NCBI GenBank assembly: GCA_943788725.1
Contig: CALSRJ010000003.1
Coordinates: 186,001-250,000 of the forward strand
Length of the DNA stretch: 64,000 nucleotides
Origin: an uncultured Flavobacteriales bacterium
GTDB taxonomy: Bacteria > Bacteroidota > Bacteroidia > Flavobacteriales_G > Salibacteraceae
Reading direction: 5' to 3'
Of this stretch, positions 35,867 to 43,699 are shown piece by piece; positions within the stretch are counted from its first letter, which is position 1; each line of letters opens with the position of its first letter. The notes below the pieces were generated by a model, which saw only the letters and a program-made list of their open reading frames with translations, made no database searches and was not told the origin of the DNA. The translations under genes and the position numbers were made by a program.

Positions 35867-36313
35867 ATGATTGAAGTCCTCCGCATTATTGGTTTGATCT
35901 TATTCAGTAGCGTAAAGTTCCTCTTTGCTCCATCTACTGTCTACCTATCAGGGTACAACTATTGGCAAACCCTGGTGATTACTATTGTTGGAGGAATCTT
36001 AGGGGTGACGGTATTTTTCTACACGGGTAGCGCCATTTTTTCGTTCATCAAGGATCGTTTTTCTACCAGTGGAACGACTCAAAAGACGTTCAGTAAGAAG
36101 AACCGGTTCATCATTCGAGTCAAGGCTTCGTGGGGAGTCTTGGGTGTGGCCTTGCTAAGCCCATGCCTACTGTCTATACCCATTGGAAGTTTGCTCGCCG
36201 CCCGCTATTTTCGGTATGATCGTCGCACCCTGCCAATGATGATTGGCGCTGTTGTGTTTTGGTCCATCGTACTCACTACCGCCACCGCACTGATCGGCCC
36301 GCTCTTTGACTAA
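35867..36313 (+). CDS. Small multi-pass membrane protein, unknown function
   Basis: 148 residues with about four hydrophobic segments: roughly 4-24, 32-56, 92-112 and 118-140, with a basic loop (KDRFSTSGTTQKTFSKKNRF) in between. The segment LLSPCLLSIPIGSLLAARYF recalls the short VTT/DedA-related family, but I would not name it so. It sits in the upp operon; its stop overlaps the start of the phosphatase gene by 8 bp. Confidence 0.65.
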   Translation: MIEVLRIIGLILFSSVKFLFAPSTVYLSGYNYWQTLVITIVGGILGVTVFFYTGSAIFSFIKDRFSTSGTTQKTFSKKNRFIIRVKASWGVLGVALLSPCLLSIPIGSLLAARYFRYDRRTLPMMIGAVVFWSIVLTTATALIGPLFD

Positions 36314-37001
36314 GTACGAGCATATCTTTTTTGACTTGGATCATACACTTTGGGATTTTCATTCCAACAGCGTTGAGACGATCGAAGAGTTGTTCATCGT
36401 CTTTGACCTTGCAGCTAAGTCAAAGGTGTCTTCAAGTCAATATTTCGTTGACCGGTTTGTTTACCACAATGACCGCCTATGGGACTTGTATCGCAGGAAT
36501 CGGATGAACAAGTCAAGGCTTAGGAAGGCGAGATTCGAAGCGGCTTTGCGCGACATCGGATTGGAGGATAAGAAATTGGCAAAACAGATGGGCTTGGCTT
36601 ATTTAGAGCGGTGTCCGCGCAAGACGAAATTAAATGGCGACGCTTTGGAAGTTGTTGCTGCACTGCATAAGCATTACACGCTTCATATACTGTCAAATGG
36701 TTTTCACGAGACTCAATTGATTAAGTTGAGTTGTTCCGGACTGGCCGACTATTTCGATCATGTTATTACCTCAGAGAAAGCCAATTCTAGAAAGCCGAAT
36801 GCTAGGATGTTTGAATACGCTGAGCGCGTCACAGGTGCTTCAAAGGAGGTGTCATTGATGATCGGAGATAATGTGGAAATCGACATCAAAGGTGCGCATG
36901 CCTTTGGGTGGGATGTCATTCATTACAATGAAGAGGGCGTTGAGCACACTTTTCCTTCCATCAGAAAGCTCAAAGAATTGCCCGATTTATTGCTCGCTTA
37001 A
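36306..37001 (+). CDS. HAD-family noncanonical pyrimidine nucleotidase (YjjG-like)
   Basis: 231 residues. Catalytic motif I FFDLDHTLWDF (two Asp), motif II ILSNGFHETQ, and motifs III/IV SRKPNARMF plus MIGDNVEIDIKGA. The LWDF start with cap helices resembles YjjG, a 5'-nucleotidase that cleans up noncanonical pyrimidine nucleotides. It begins at TTG, the only start that keeps motif I and lies after the in-frame stop; an ATG is absent upstream. Overlap with the previous stop suggests coupled translation. The end overlaps psd (convergent) by 15 bp. Confidence 0.85.
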   Translation: MTKYEHIFFDLDHTLWDFHSNSVETIEELFIVFDLAAKSKVSSSQYFVDRFVYHNDRLWDLYRRNRMNKSRLRKARFEAALRDIGLEDKKLAKQMGLAYLERCPRKTKLNGDALEVVAALHKHYTLHILSNGFHETQLIKLSCSGLADYFDHVITSEKANSRKPNARMFEYAERVTGASKEVSLMIGDNVEIDIKGAHAFGWDVIHYNEEGVEHTFPSIRKLKELPDLLLA

Positions 37002-37652
37002 TGACGCGAGAACGGTCTGGCCGCCAATGGTCTTGTCCCCAAGATTCACTTCAACCTTTGCATTCAAAGGAATCAGAACGTCTACGCGGCTTCCAAATTT
37101 GATGAACCCCAATTCTTCTCCTTGCGCTACTTCGCTATCTTTTTTGGCGTAATTGACGATGCGTCGAGCCATGGCTCCAGCGATTTGCTTTGCGAGTATT
37201 TCCCCAAATTTCGGGTGATGGATAACAACGCTATGCCGTTCGTTATCGGTAGAAGACTTTGGATTCCACGCAACCAAGTACTTGCCGGGATGATACTTGG
37301 AGTAGGTAACCATACCTGACACAGGATACCAGTTGATGTGCACGTTTGTAGGTGACATAAAGATGCTGATCTGGCGCACCTTGGCATTGAAATACTCCGT
37401 ATCCACCACTTCTTCAATGACTACCACTTTGCCATCTGCTGGAGCAATGATCACATCGTCTAGGCGCAATGAACGTCTGCGTGGATTTCGGAAAAACTGT
37501 AGGATTGCAAACATTAAAAATGCCGCTAGCGTCAGCGCAATGGGCTGAGCAGGCTTAAAATCGGCAAAAACGACATAGGCCAAGAGGATAACACTTAAGG
37601 ATACCAGTGTGGCGATCAGTATTGAGGCGCGTCCCTCACGGTGAAAATTCAT
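36987..37652 (-). CDS. psd: Phosphatidylserine decarboxylase (archaeal-type, single polypeptide precursor)
   Basis: 221 residues. Converts phosphatidylserine to phosphatidylethanolamine. An N-terminal membrane hairpin (two hydrophobic segments, residues about 10-55) precedes the conserved core: IAPADGKVVVIEEV, FMSPTNVHINWYP, and the self-cleavage region LGFIKFGSRVDVLIP, where the G-S pair yields the pyruvoyl cofactor. The short form without a long N-terminal extension is usual in Bacteroidota. It is the last gene of the rsfS-ftsH-DUF2007-cdsA-psd run, 5 nt after cdsA, so two consecutive steps of phospholipid synthesis sit together. Confidence 0.9.
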   Translation of the reverse strand: MNFHREGRASILIATLVSLSVILLAYVVFADFKPAQPIALTLAAFLMFAILQFFRNPRRRSLRLDDVIIAPADGKVVVIEEVVDTEYFNAKVRQISIFMSPTNVHINWYPVSGMVTYSKYHPGKYLVAWNPKSSTDNERHSVVIHHPKFGEILAKQIAGAMARRIVNYAKKDSEVAQGEELGFIKFGSRVDVLIPLNAKVEVNLGDKTIGGQTVLASLSEQ

Positions 37653-37657
37653 TGTGT

Positions 37658-38485
37658 CTAAACCTTTGGTAGTGCGAGCTCAAAGAAAAGAATTGATGCC
37701 GGAATGGCTAACATCATTGCGTCAAATCGGTCGAAAAAACCTCCGTGGCCAGGTAAAAACTTTCCTGAGTCCTTTACCCCAGCAGCTCGCTTCAACCTTG
37801 ATTCCAGTAAATCCCCGAGAGATCCACTGACGACACAGACGAAGGAAAAGCCTACCATTATAAGGAGTGAAGGCATTCCTTCGATGTAACTCAACCCGAT
37901 TCCTGCTAGCAAGGAGAAGACCAACCCCGAGATACTTCCTTCAATCGTCTTGTTTGGTGACAGTCGCTCAAAAAGTTTATTCTTTCCAATTTTCCGTCCT
38001 AAGAGATAAGCTGCCACATCGTTGATCCAAATTAGGGAGAATACACTGATAACGATGAGCGGTTGAGGGAGGTCGTCACGGTACGCGATGAAGTAAACTG
38101 CGCCGAGAAACGAAATAGCGACATAGAGCGGTGACGCCAACGTGATTCCAATGCTCTCCGCTGGGCGATCGTTCCGACGAAAAATCTCTGAAAACAACGC
38201 CGCCAATCCGACGCCTCCTATCATTAGTCCGCTAACCGCCGTTCCTATCCCATTTTCGAAGAAGAATTGATAGACCAGCAAGACGAGGCCTGAGTAAAGT
38301 GCCAACCCGATGGCTTTATTCGGTGAGGAGCCAGTGTGTTTTGTGAGATTGTACACCTCGTTCAAGGTGAAGGCTCCGAAAAGGCTGTACACCGTATACG
38401 CAATCTTTGGACTTAGAAATAAAGGGCCGAGGATCATGATCACGAAGGCAATCGATGATAACGTGCGTTTTAACAGCGTGCTCAA
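37658..38485 (-). CDS. cdsA: Phosphatidate cytidylyltransferase (CDP-diglyceride synthase)
   Basis: 275 residues, about eight transmembrane helices. Makes CDP-diacylglycerol from CTP and phosphatidic acid in the inner membrane. The signature near the C-terminus is present: SxxGDLLESRLKRAAGVKDSGKFLPGHGGFFDRFDAMM, i.e. the S-x3-G-D-x5-R-x4-KD-x2-PGHGG-x2-D-R-D pattern with only minor variation. Overlaps the DUF2007 gene by 4 bp (ATGA) and precedes psd by 5 nt. Confidence 0.94.
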   Translation of the reverse strand: MSTLLKRTLSSIAFVIMILGPLFLSPKIAYTVYSLFGAFTLNEVYNLTKHTGSSPNKAIGLALYSGLVLLVYQFFFENGIGTAVSGLMIGGVGLAALFSEIFRRNDRPAESIGITLASPLYVAISFLGAVYFIAYRDDLPQPLIVISVFSLIWINDVAAYLLGRKIGKNKLFERLSPNKTIEGSISGLVFSLLAGIGLSYIEGMPSLLIMVGFSFVCVVSGSLGDLLESRLKRAAGVKDSGKFLPGHGGFFDRFDAMMLAIPASILFFELALPKV

Positions 38486-38706
38486 CGCTCGGTCTCTTTA
38501 ATGATACGGGTAGCTGCTTCTAAATCTTGTTTGTGCACATACAGCGCAGCCTCACGATTGATGTTCAACGCATCAATGGAATGATCGGCATCTGAGAGCA
38601 TCTCTGCCATGATATCATTATCTGCCAACATGGCTTTCACAATGTTGACCTCGTATTCAGAGGCAGATTTGAATACTACTATCCAGTTATCAGGCGGCTG
38701 ATTCAT
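38482..38706 (-). CDS. DUF2007-type small protein (putative signal-transducing protein)
   Basis: 74 residues from the ATG at 38706 ([14 protein letters not shown]). The pattern WIVVFKSASEYEVNIVKAMLADNDI followed by a beta hairpin (AALYVHKQDLEAATRII) matches the DUF2007 ferredoxin-like fold. Function is unknown; the family is often encoded next to ftsH or cdsA in Bacteroidota. Starts inside the last 17 bp of ftsH and overlaps the cdsA start by 4 bp. The longer frame upstream reads ftsH codons and is rejected. Confidence 0.85.
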   Translation of the reverse strand: MNQPPDNWIVVFKSASEYEVNIVKAMLADNDIMAEMLSDADHSIDALNINREAALYVHKQDLEAATRIIKETER

Positions 38707-40855
38707 GTTTCTCTTCGTTATCGCTTGCTTCCGTTGACTCAGAGGGAGATGGTTCATCCGAAACATCTTTAGACGTCTCATCTTTGATGGATGCTGCACC
38801 ATTGTTCGCAGAGGGGTCAGGGTCCACTTTTGCTTCCTCGGTTTCTTTAGTGGCCTCTATTTGGTCTGCTTCATGAATTAAAGGTTCTTCGTCTTTGGAG
38901 AATGAGCGTGAACCAAAAATACGCTCCATGTCCTCTTTGAAAATCACCTCTTTTTCGAGGAGCAATTCAGCCAGTTCAGTAAGCTTGTCCTTGTTTGCGT
39001 TGAGGATTTGCTTGGTTCGCACGTAGGCCTTGTCAACGAGTGCCTTTACCTCATTATCAATCAATTCAGCCGTCTTCTCAGAATAGGGCCGTTGGAAGGA
39101 ATAATCGCTCTGACCGCTGCTGTCGTAAAAGCTGATGTTGCCGATCTTATCATTCAGACCATAGATGCTCACCATCGAATAAGCCTGCTTTGTAATTTTT
39201 TCTAAGTCTGAAAGAGCTCCGGTCGAAACTTCGCCAAAGATGATTTCTTCTGCAGCACGACCTCCTAAGGCAGCGCACATTTCATCCATCATCTGATCTT
39301 CCGTAGTGAGTTGACGCTCTTCTGGCAGGTACCAAGCGGCACCGAGCGACCGACCTCGCGGTACAATTGTCACCTTGACCAAGGGAGATGCGTGTTCGGT
39401 GAGCCAGCTGATGGAAGCATGCCCTGCTTCGTGGAAAGCAATCGTTTTCTTCTCTTTTGGAGTGATGATCCGACTCTTCTTTTCTAATCCAGCGACAACG
39501 CGATCTACAGCGTCTATAAAATCTTGTTTCTCGACTTGTGTCTTCTTTCTACGAGCGGCTATCAAAGCTGCTTCATTGCAAATGTTTGCGATGTCAGCAC
39601 CCGAGAATCCCGGTGTTTGCTTTGCCAAAAAGTCTACATCTACCTTATCATCCAACTTTAATGGCTTCAAGTGCACTTTGAAGATCTCCCTTCGCTCATT
39701 CAGGTCGGGCATGTCAACGTGGATCTGGCGATCAAATCTACCTGGACGAAGCAGTGCTCGGTCAAGGATGTCCGCACGGTTTGTCGCTGCCATCAAGATT
39801 ACCCCGCTATTGGTGCCAAAGCCGTCCATTTCTGTAAGGAGTTGGTTCAGGGTGTTTTCGCGTTCGTCGTTTGAGCCTTGAGCGGCATTCTTTCCGCGAG
39901 CCCTGCCTATTGCATCAATCTCATCAATAAAAATGATGGAGGGGGCCTTCTCTTTGGCTTGTTTGAACAAGTCACGCACTCTGGAAGCGCCTACCCCCAC
40001 AAACATCTCAACGAAATCGGATCCTGACAATGAGAAGAAGGGGACTTGTGCTTCACCTGCAACTGCTTTGGCGAGGAGAGTCTTACCCGTTCCTGGAGGT
40101 CCTACCAACAAAACACCTTTAGGGATGTGTGCCCCCAAAGCCGTATAGCGGTCTGGATTTTTCAGGAAGTCTACGATTTCTTCGATTTCCTCCTTGGCTT
40201 CGTCTTGTCCAGCTACGTCCTTAAAAGTCACCTTCACTTGGGTGTTCTTGTCGAACAATACCGCCTTTGATTTGCCGATGTTGAATATTTGAGCGCCCCC
40301 TCCTCCTGGACCACTCATTCTTCGCATGATGAATATCCAAAGACCCACCATCAAGGCCAGAGGTATCAACCAACTCAAGGCTTCTCCACCCCAGTTCTTA
40401 CGGTTGTCGTATTCCTCTTTGATTCTTTCGTCTGCAAGTAAATCAGCCTGAGCTTCCTGAAGGTCTTGGCTGAATTGCTCTACGGTACCAATCTCGATTA
40501 CGTAGTGCGGACCGAGGTTGTTGATTTGCCCGAAGGTCTTTTTGCGGACCTCTTCATATTTTTCTTTGTTCCTAAGCGCAGCCTCATCAATGTAGATTTC
40601 TGCGATGTTCTCATAGCGCACGACCACGACTTTTTCAACGTCACCTTCTAGTAACATCTCATTGACGAAGCCTTTCCACTCTACCTTCTTGGTGCCTGAG
40701 CTGAAGCTCACCAGAAGCTGACCAATTAGGATTACAGCAATTACCACATAAATCCAATAGGGATTAAACGGTCGCTTTGCTAAACCTTTTTTCTTCTTTT
40801 TCGCCTCTTCAGACTCTTGATCCGAACCCTGATTCGGCTGATTGAATTCACTCAT
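38690..40855 (-). CDS. ftsH: ATP-dependent membrane zinc protease FtsH
   Basis: About 721 residues from the ATG at 40855 (MSEFNQPNQ); an in-frame GTG at 40894 would overlap the rsfS stop. Two transmembrane segments ([20 protein letters not shown] and [18 protein letters not shown]) flank a periplasmic domain. AAA module: [13 protein letters not shown] (Walker A), [12 protein letters not shown] (Walker B), second region of homology [18 protein letters not shown]. The protease domain has the zinc motif HEAGH and a downstream Asp ligand region. The C-terminus is an acidic Ser/Glu-rich tail ([12 protein letters not shown]). It degrades misfolded membrane proteins and regulatory targets; it often controls LpxC, which may tie in with the lipid genes around it. 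Confidence 0.96.
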   Translation of the reverse strand: MSEFNQPNQGSDQESEEAKKKKKGLAKRPFNPYWIYVVIAVILIGQLLVSFSSGTKKVEWKGFVNEMLLEGDVEKVVVVRYENIAEIYIDEAALRNKEKYEEVRKKTFGQINNLGPHYVIEIGTVEQFSQDLQEAQADLLADERIKEEYDNRKNWGGEALSWLIPLALMVGLWIFIMRRMSGPGGGGAQIFNIGKSKAVLFDKNTQVKVTFKDVAGQDEAKEEIEEIVDFLKNPDRYTALGAHIPKGVLLVGPPGTGKTLLAKAVAGEAQVPFFSLSGSDFVEMFVGVGASRVRDLFKQAKEKAPSIIFIDEIDAIGRARGKNAAQGSNDERENTLNQLLTEMDGFGTNSGVILMAATNRADILDRALLRPGRFDRQIHVDMPDLNERREIFKVHLKPLKLDDKVDVDFLAKQTPGFSGADIANICNEAALIAARRKKTQVEKQDFIDAVDRVVAGLEKKSRIITPKEKKTIAFHEAGHASISWLTEHASPLVKVTIVPRGRSLGAAWYLPEERQLTTEDQMMDEMCAALGGRAAEEIIFGEVSTGALSDLEKITKQAYSMVSIYGLNDKIGNISFYDSSGQSDYSFQRPYSEKTAELIDNEVKALVDKAYVRTKQILNANKDKLTELAELLLEKEVIFKEDMERIFGSRSFSKDEEPLIHEADQIEATKETEEAKVDPDPSANNGAASIKDETSKDVSDEPSPSESTEASDNEEKHESAA

Positions 40856-40886
40856 CTCTTCTGTCCTATCTTTTCTTAATAATCGA

Positions 40887-41258
40887 TTAATCACCTAATT
40901 GTTCGATGGGTGCATCCGCCCATAGGTCTTCCAGCGCATACAGCCGTCGCATCTCTTCTTTGAACACATGCACTACTACATCTGCGTAGTCGATCAATAT
41001 CCACTCTGCATTTCGTTTTCCTTCGACCGTATTGGGTCGATCACCGGATCGCTTTTTTACTATCTCTTCGATGGACTCGGAAATAGCATCGACTTGACGG
41101 TCTGATGATGCGTGACAAATCACAAAGAAGTCAGAGATAGAATTGTGGATTTTCCTCAAATCGACCCGAACGATCTCCAGGCCTTTTTTTTCACGAATTC
41201 CTTCAATGATGAAGTCTGCCAATTCTTCCGAATTGACCGTAGATTTGGATGCTATCAT
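40887..41258 (-). CDS. rsfS: Ribosome silencing factor RsfS
   Basis: About 123 residues from the ATG at 41258; the earlier ATG at 41360 adds a low-quality extension beyond the promoter. Matches the RsfS/Iojap core: ELADFIIEGIREKKGLEIVRVDLR, ISDFFVICHASSDRQVDAISESIEE, EWILIDYADVVVHVFKEEMRRLYALEDLW. Binds uL14 of the 50S subunit and blocks subunit joining when growth slows. First gene of the ftsH-cdsA-psd run, with a TAnnTTTG promoter 20 nt before the ATG. It is divergent from birA. Confidence 0.92.
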   Translation of the reverse strand: MIASKSTVNSEELADFIIEGIREKKGLEIVRVDLRKIHNSISDFFVICHASSDRQVDAISESIEEIVKKRSGDRPNTVEGKRNAEWILIDYADVVVHVFKEEMRRLYALEDLWADAPIEQLGD

Positions 41259-41278
41259 GTGTTTGCTCAAACGAGTAT

Positions 41279-41286
41279 CAAAGTTA
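41279..41286 (-). promoter_or_regulatory. -7 promoter element of the rsfS-ftsH operon
   Basis: Minus-strand TAACTTTG, 20 nt before the rsfS ATG. The birA gene starts on the other strand 54 nt away, so promoters for the two genes lie back to back. Confidence 0.55.
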
Positions 41287-41339
41287 ATCATTCCAATGCC
41301 GTCCTTTGTAGCGTTTATCTTTCCGCGTCTTTTGTAATT

Positions 41340-42071
41340 ATGAACGGTAAAAGGATACACTTAATGGCAACCTCTTCAACCAATTCCTATACCACGGAAT
41401 TATTGAGCCAATCTGACACTCCCGATTGGACGGTCGTAACGACGGATTACCAGCCAGAGGGCAAAGGACAGCGCGGCCGTTCTTGGTTCAGTGAACCCGC
41501 GAAGAACCTGCTTTGTTCCATCGTGATTCGCCCCAACCTTCAAGTGCGTGAGCAATATCTGCTGGCCATGGCGGTGAGTCTCGCTATTTCGGACCTCTTG
41601 TCAACCTACGGAATCGCATCAAGCATTAAATGGCCGAATGATGTGCTTGTAGAAAGGCATAAGGTTGCTGGCATCCTCATTGAGAATCAATTGAAAGGAA
41701 GTGGTTTGGATGTTTCTATCGTCGGGATTGGCTTGAATTTGAATCAATTGCAATTCGAACGTTTTGACTGGCCGGCGACATCATTGGCTTTGGAAGTGGG
41801 CAAGACGGTAGATCCAGAAAAGGTACTGGAGAGCTTGGTTGCTCTCTTGAAGGTCCGGGTGTACCAAATACACACAGACCGACAGCAGTTGTTTGCTGAC
41901 CATGCCTCCATTTTATTTGGGCACAGTCAGGAAGTGGAGTTTAGTTTTCAAGGAGCGCTTATGCATGGAAGAATCGTCGCTGTGGAAGCAGACGGTGGAC
42001 TGCGGCTTGAAGTTGATGGGGAGGAGAGAATCTTCTACAACGGCGAAATCAAATTGCTCCATAGCGCTTAG
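41340..42071 (+). CDS. birA: Biotin-[acetyl-CoA-carboxylase] ligase, monofunctional
   Basis: About 243 residues from the ATG at 41340. Attaches biotin to carboxylase carrier protein. Seen: STNSY near the start, the biotinyl-AMP loop GKGQRGRSW, KWPNDVLV, GIGLNLNQ, and a C-terminal SH3-like domain (GRIVAVEADGGLRLEV). No N-terminal winged helix, so no repressor function, unlike the E. coli protein. It lies divergent to rsfS and overlaps the SRPBCC gene by 23 bp at the 3' end. Confidence 0.92.
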   Translation: MNGKRIHLMATSSTNSYTTELLSQSDTPDWTVVTTDYQPEGKGQRGRSWFSEPAKNLLCSIVIRPNLQVREQYLLAMAVSLAISDLLSTYGIASSIKWPNDVLVERHKVAGILIENQLKGSGLDVSIVGIGLNLNQLQFERFDWPATSLALEVGKTVDPEKVLESLVALLKVRVYQIHTDRQQLFADHASILFGHSQEVEFSFQGALMHGRIVAVEADGGLRLEVDGEERIFYNGEIKLLHSA

Positions 42072-42450
42072 ACAGCGCTTCCCCTAGGGAGTTAAGGAAG
42101 TTGGTCAGCGGCGCTTTTAGCATCATTGCCATGAAGGTATTTACATCCGCATCGAATGTCGCGCTCAGCTCAGTGTTCTCCGTTCCTTTGGCCTGAATGA
42201 TCAATTTGAACTCGAACGGTTTCTCGCTTGTCGAGACATACACAACTTCGTTTGCACTGGATGAGGCTAATTGGAGTTGAATATCCGCCAAGCCTTTGAT
42301 TTTAAAGGCGCATGTATTTCCTTCTGTTCTCCAGTTTTCAATCCGGTCTTGAGGAAGGATCTCCAGGAGATTTGAAGGGACCGCTAAAAAATCGGTAAGG
42401 GCAGAAGGCTTGGTTGCGACGGCATGCTTGTCACTTTCGAATACAGCCAT
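42049..42450 (-). CDS. SRPBCC (START-like) family protein
   Basis: 133 residues. Cytoplasmic, beta-rich with a long C-terminal helix (MMLKAPLTNFLNSLGEALSKR), and TDFLAVPSNLLEILPQDRIENWR at the N-terminus: a lipid- or ligand-binding helix-grip fold. Ligand unknown. It follows pyrE directly with no spacer, so it is likely cotranscribed with it, a common arrangement in Bacteroidota. Its 3' end overlaps birA (convergent) by 23 bp. Confidence 0.7.
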   Translation of the reverse strand: MAVFESDKHAVATKPSALTDFLAVPSNLLEILPQDRIENWRTEGNTCAFKIKGLADIQLQLASSSANEVVYVSTSEKPFEFKLIIQAKGTENTELSATFDADVNTFMAMMLKAPLTNFLNSLGEALSKRYGAI

Positions 42451-43104
42451 TTAAGAAGTCGTTTGGGGGTTCCATTCGGCTGGATTCTGGCGCCATTCGT
42501 TCAATGATTCAAGGTCTGACTCTTGAATGTAGTTGCTCTCTATCGCTTTTTGAAGTACGGATGGGTAATCAGTAAGTGTGACCAACGGACATTTATGATC
42601 AAGGAAATTCTTCTTTGCGAGGTCAAATCCATACGAGAAGATGGCGATCATTCCTTTTACGGTACAACCTGCATCCCTCAGTGCATCCACAGCTACCAAA
42701 CTCGAGTTGCCTGTGGATACCAGGTCTTCGATTAAAATGACCGACTGACCGCTCTCCACGACGCCTTCAATTTGGCTTTGTGTGCCATGCTCCTTCGCTT
42801 TCGGACGAACATAAATAAGGGGAAGTCCGAATTCTTGTGCAACAAGTGCAGCCTGAGGAATCCCACCCGTGGCTACTCCGGCAATCAGGTCTGGCCGACC
42901 AAAGTTTTCATCGATGGTTTTTACAATCTCTTGGCGGATGAACGTACGGATCCGGGGGTAGGAGAGTGTCTTTCGGTTATCGCAGTAGATTGGAGATTTC
43001 CAACCTGAAGCCCATGTAAACGGTTCCTCAGGGCGGAGACTGATTGCTTTTATTTGAAGTAAAAACTCTGCTACCTTGTGGGCTGAATTGAAGCTGTAGT
43101 TCAT
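42451..43104 (-). CDS. pyrE: Orotate phosphoribosyltransferase
   Basis: 217 residues. Converts orotate and PRPP to OMP in de novo pyrimidine synthesis. Seen: the conserved FTWASGWKSPIYCDNR, GVATGGIPQAALVA, and PRPP loop VILIEDLVSTGNSS. A TACTTTTG promoter ends 4 nt before the ATG, inside codons 2-5 of the divergent NUDIX gene, predicting a leaderless mRNA. The start codon overlaps the NUDIX start codon on the other strand. The SRPBCC gene follows immediately. Confidence 0.94.
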   Translation of the reverse strand: MNYSFNSAHKVAEFLLQIKAISLRPEEPFTWASGWKSPIYCDNRKTLSYPRIRTFIRQEIVKTIDENFGRPDLIAGVATGGIPQAALVAQEFGLPLIYVRPKAKEHGTQSQIEGVVESGQSVILIEDLVSTGNSSLVAVDALRDAGCTVKGMIAIFSYGFDLAKKNFLDHKCPLVTLTDYPSVLQKAIESNYIQESDLESLNEWRQNPAEWNPQTTS

Positions 43105-43699
43105 GCGTCAAAAGTATAAGTTTTTCATCAAGGACAGGGTTGTCATCATCGAGGAAGTGAGCGATGTTCAACCCGATTTAGAAAGTGTCAAGCGCAAGGT
43201 TTTGGAAGCCCTCTCTCCGAATGGTAATCCCCCTCCAACTTTAGTGTTTCAAAGTTCAGATGCTGCAGCAGTCCTCGCACACATCAAGGATTCGATGCGT
43301 TTCATTCAGGCGGGTGGAGGATATGTCACTGACGAATCTGGTCAAGTGTTGATGATCTACCGAAGAGGGTTTTGGGATTTGCCCAAGGGTAAAATGGATC
43401 CTGGTGAAACCATCGACAAGACCGCCCTGAGGGAGGTACAAGAGGAATGTGGCGTAGAGCGTCTGCGAATAGCTTCACCTCCTTTTTCGACCTTTCACTT
43501 GTACGAGGAACGTGGAGAAATGATTTTGAAGGAATCCGTTTGGTACCGAATGAAAACAAAGCACCAAACGCTGATTCCTCAGGTGGAGGAGGACATCACG
43601 AAAGCCGAATGGGTTGCGTTGCCCGTTTCTGAGGCAATTAAATCGCGCTGCTATGCGTCGATCTTAGAAGTGTTGGAGCACTTCAGCGCGGAGGGTTAG
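43103..43699 (+). CDS. NUDIX hydrolase, unknown substrate
   Basis: 198 residues. N-terminal beta strand pair (KYKFFIKDRVVIIEEV) then the intact NUDIX box in GKMDPGETIDKTALREVQEECGV, fitting G-x5-E-x7-REU-x-EE-x-GU. Hydrolyses a nucleoside diphosphate linked to some moiety; which one is unknown. It is divergent from pyrE with overlapping start codons (CATG). Its 3' end overlaps the convergent thioredoxin-like gene by 17 bp. Confidence 0.9.
   Translation: MRQKYKFFIKDRVVIIEEVSDVQPDLESVKRKVLEALSPNGNPPPTLVFQSSDAAAVLAHIKDSMRFIQAGGGYVTDESGQVLMIYRRGFWDLPKGKMDPGETIDKTALREVQEECGVERLRIASPPFSTFHLYEERGEMILKESVWYRMKTKHQTLIPQVEEDITKAEWVALPVSEAIKSRCYASILEVLEHFSAEG
43109..43116 (-). promoter_or_regulatory. 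-7 promoter element of pyrE, inside the NUDIX coding region
   Basis: Minus-strand TACTTTTG, 4 nt before the pyrE ATG. It overlaps NUDIX codons 2-5, so pyrE transcription begins within NUDIX. Confidence 0.6.

Noticed and set aside
40856-40894. GTG at 40894 as the start of ftsH
   Set aside because: It would overlap the rsfS stop and add 13 residues unlike the family; the ATG at 40855 gives the usual N-terminus. Not fully excluded.
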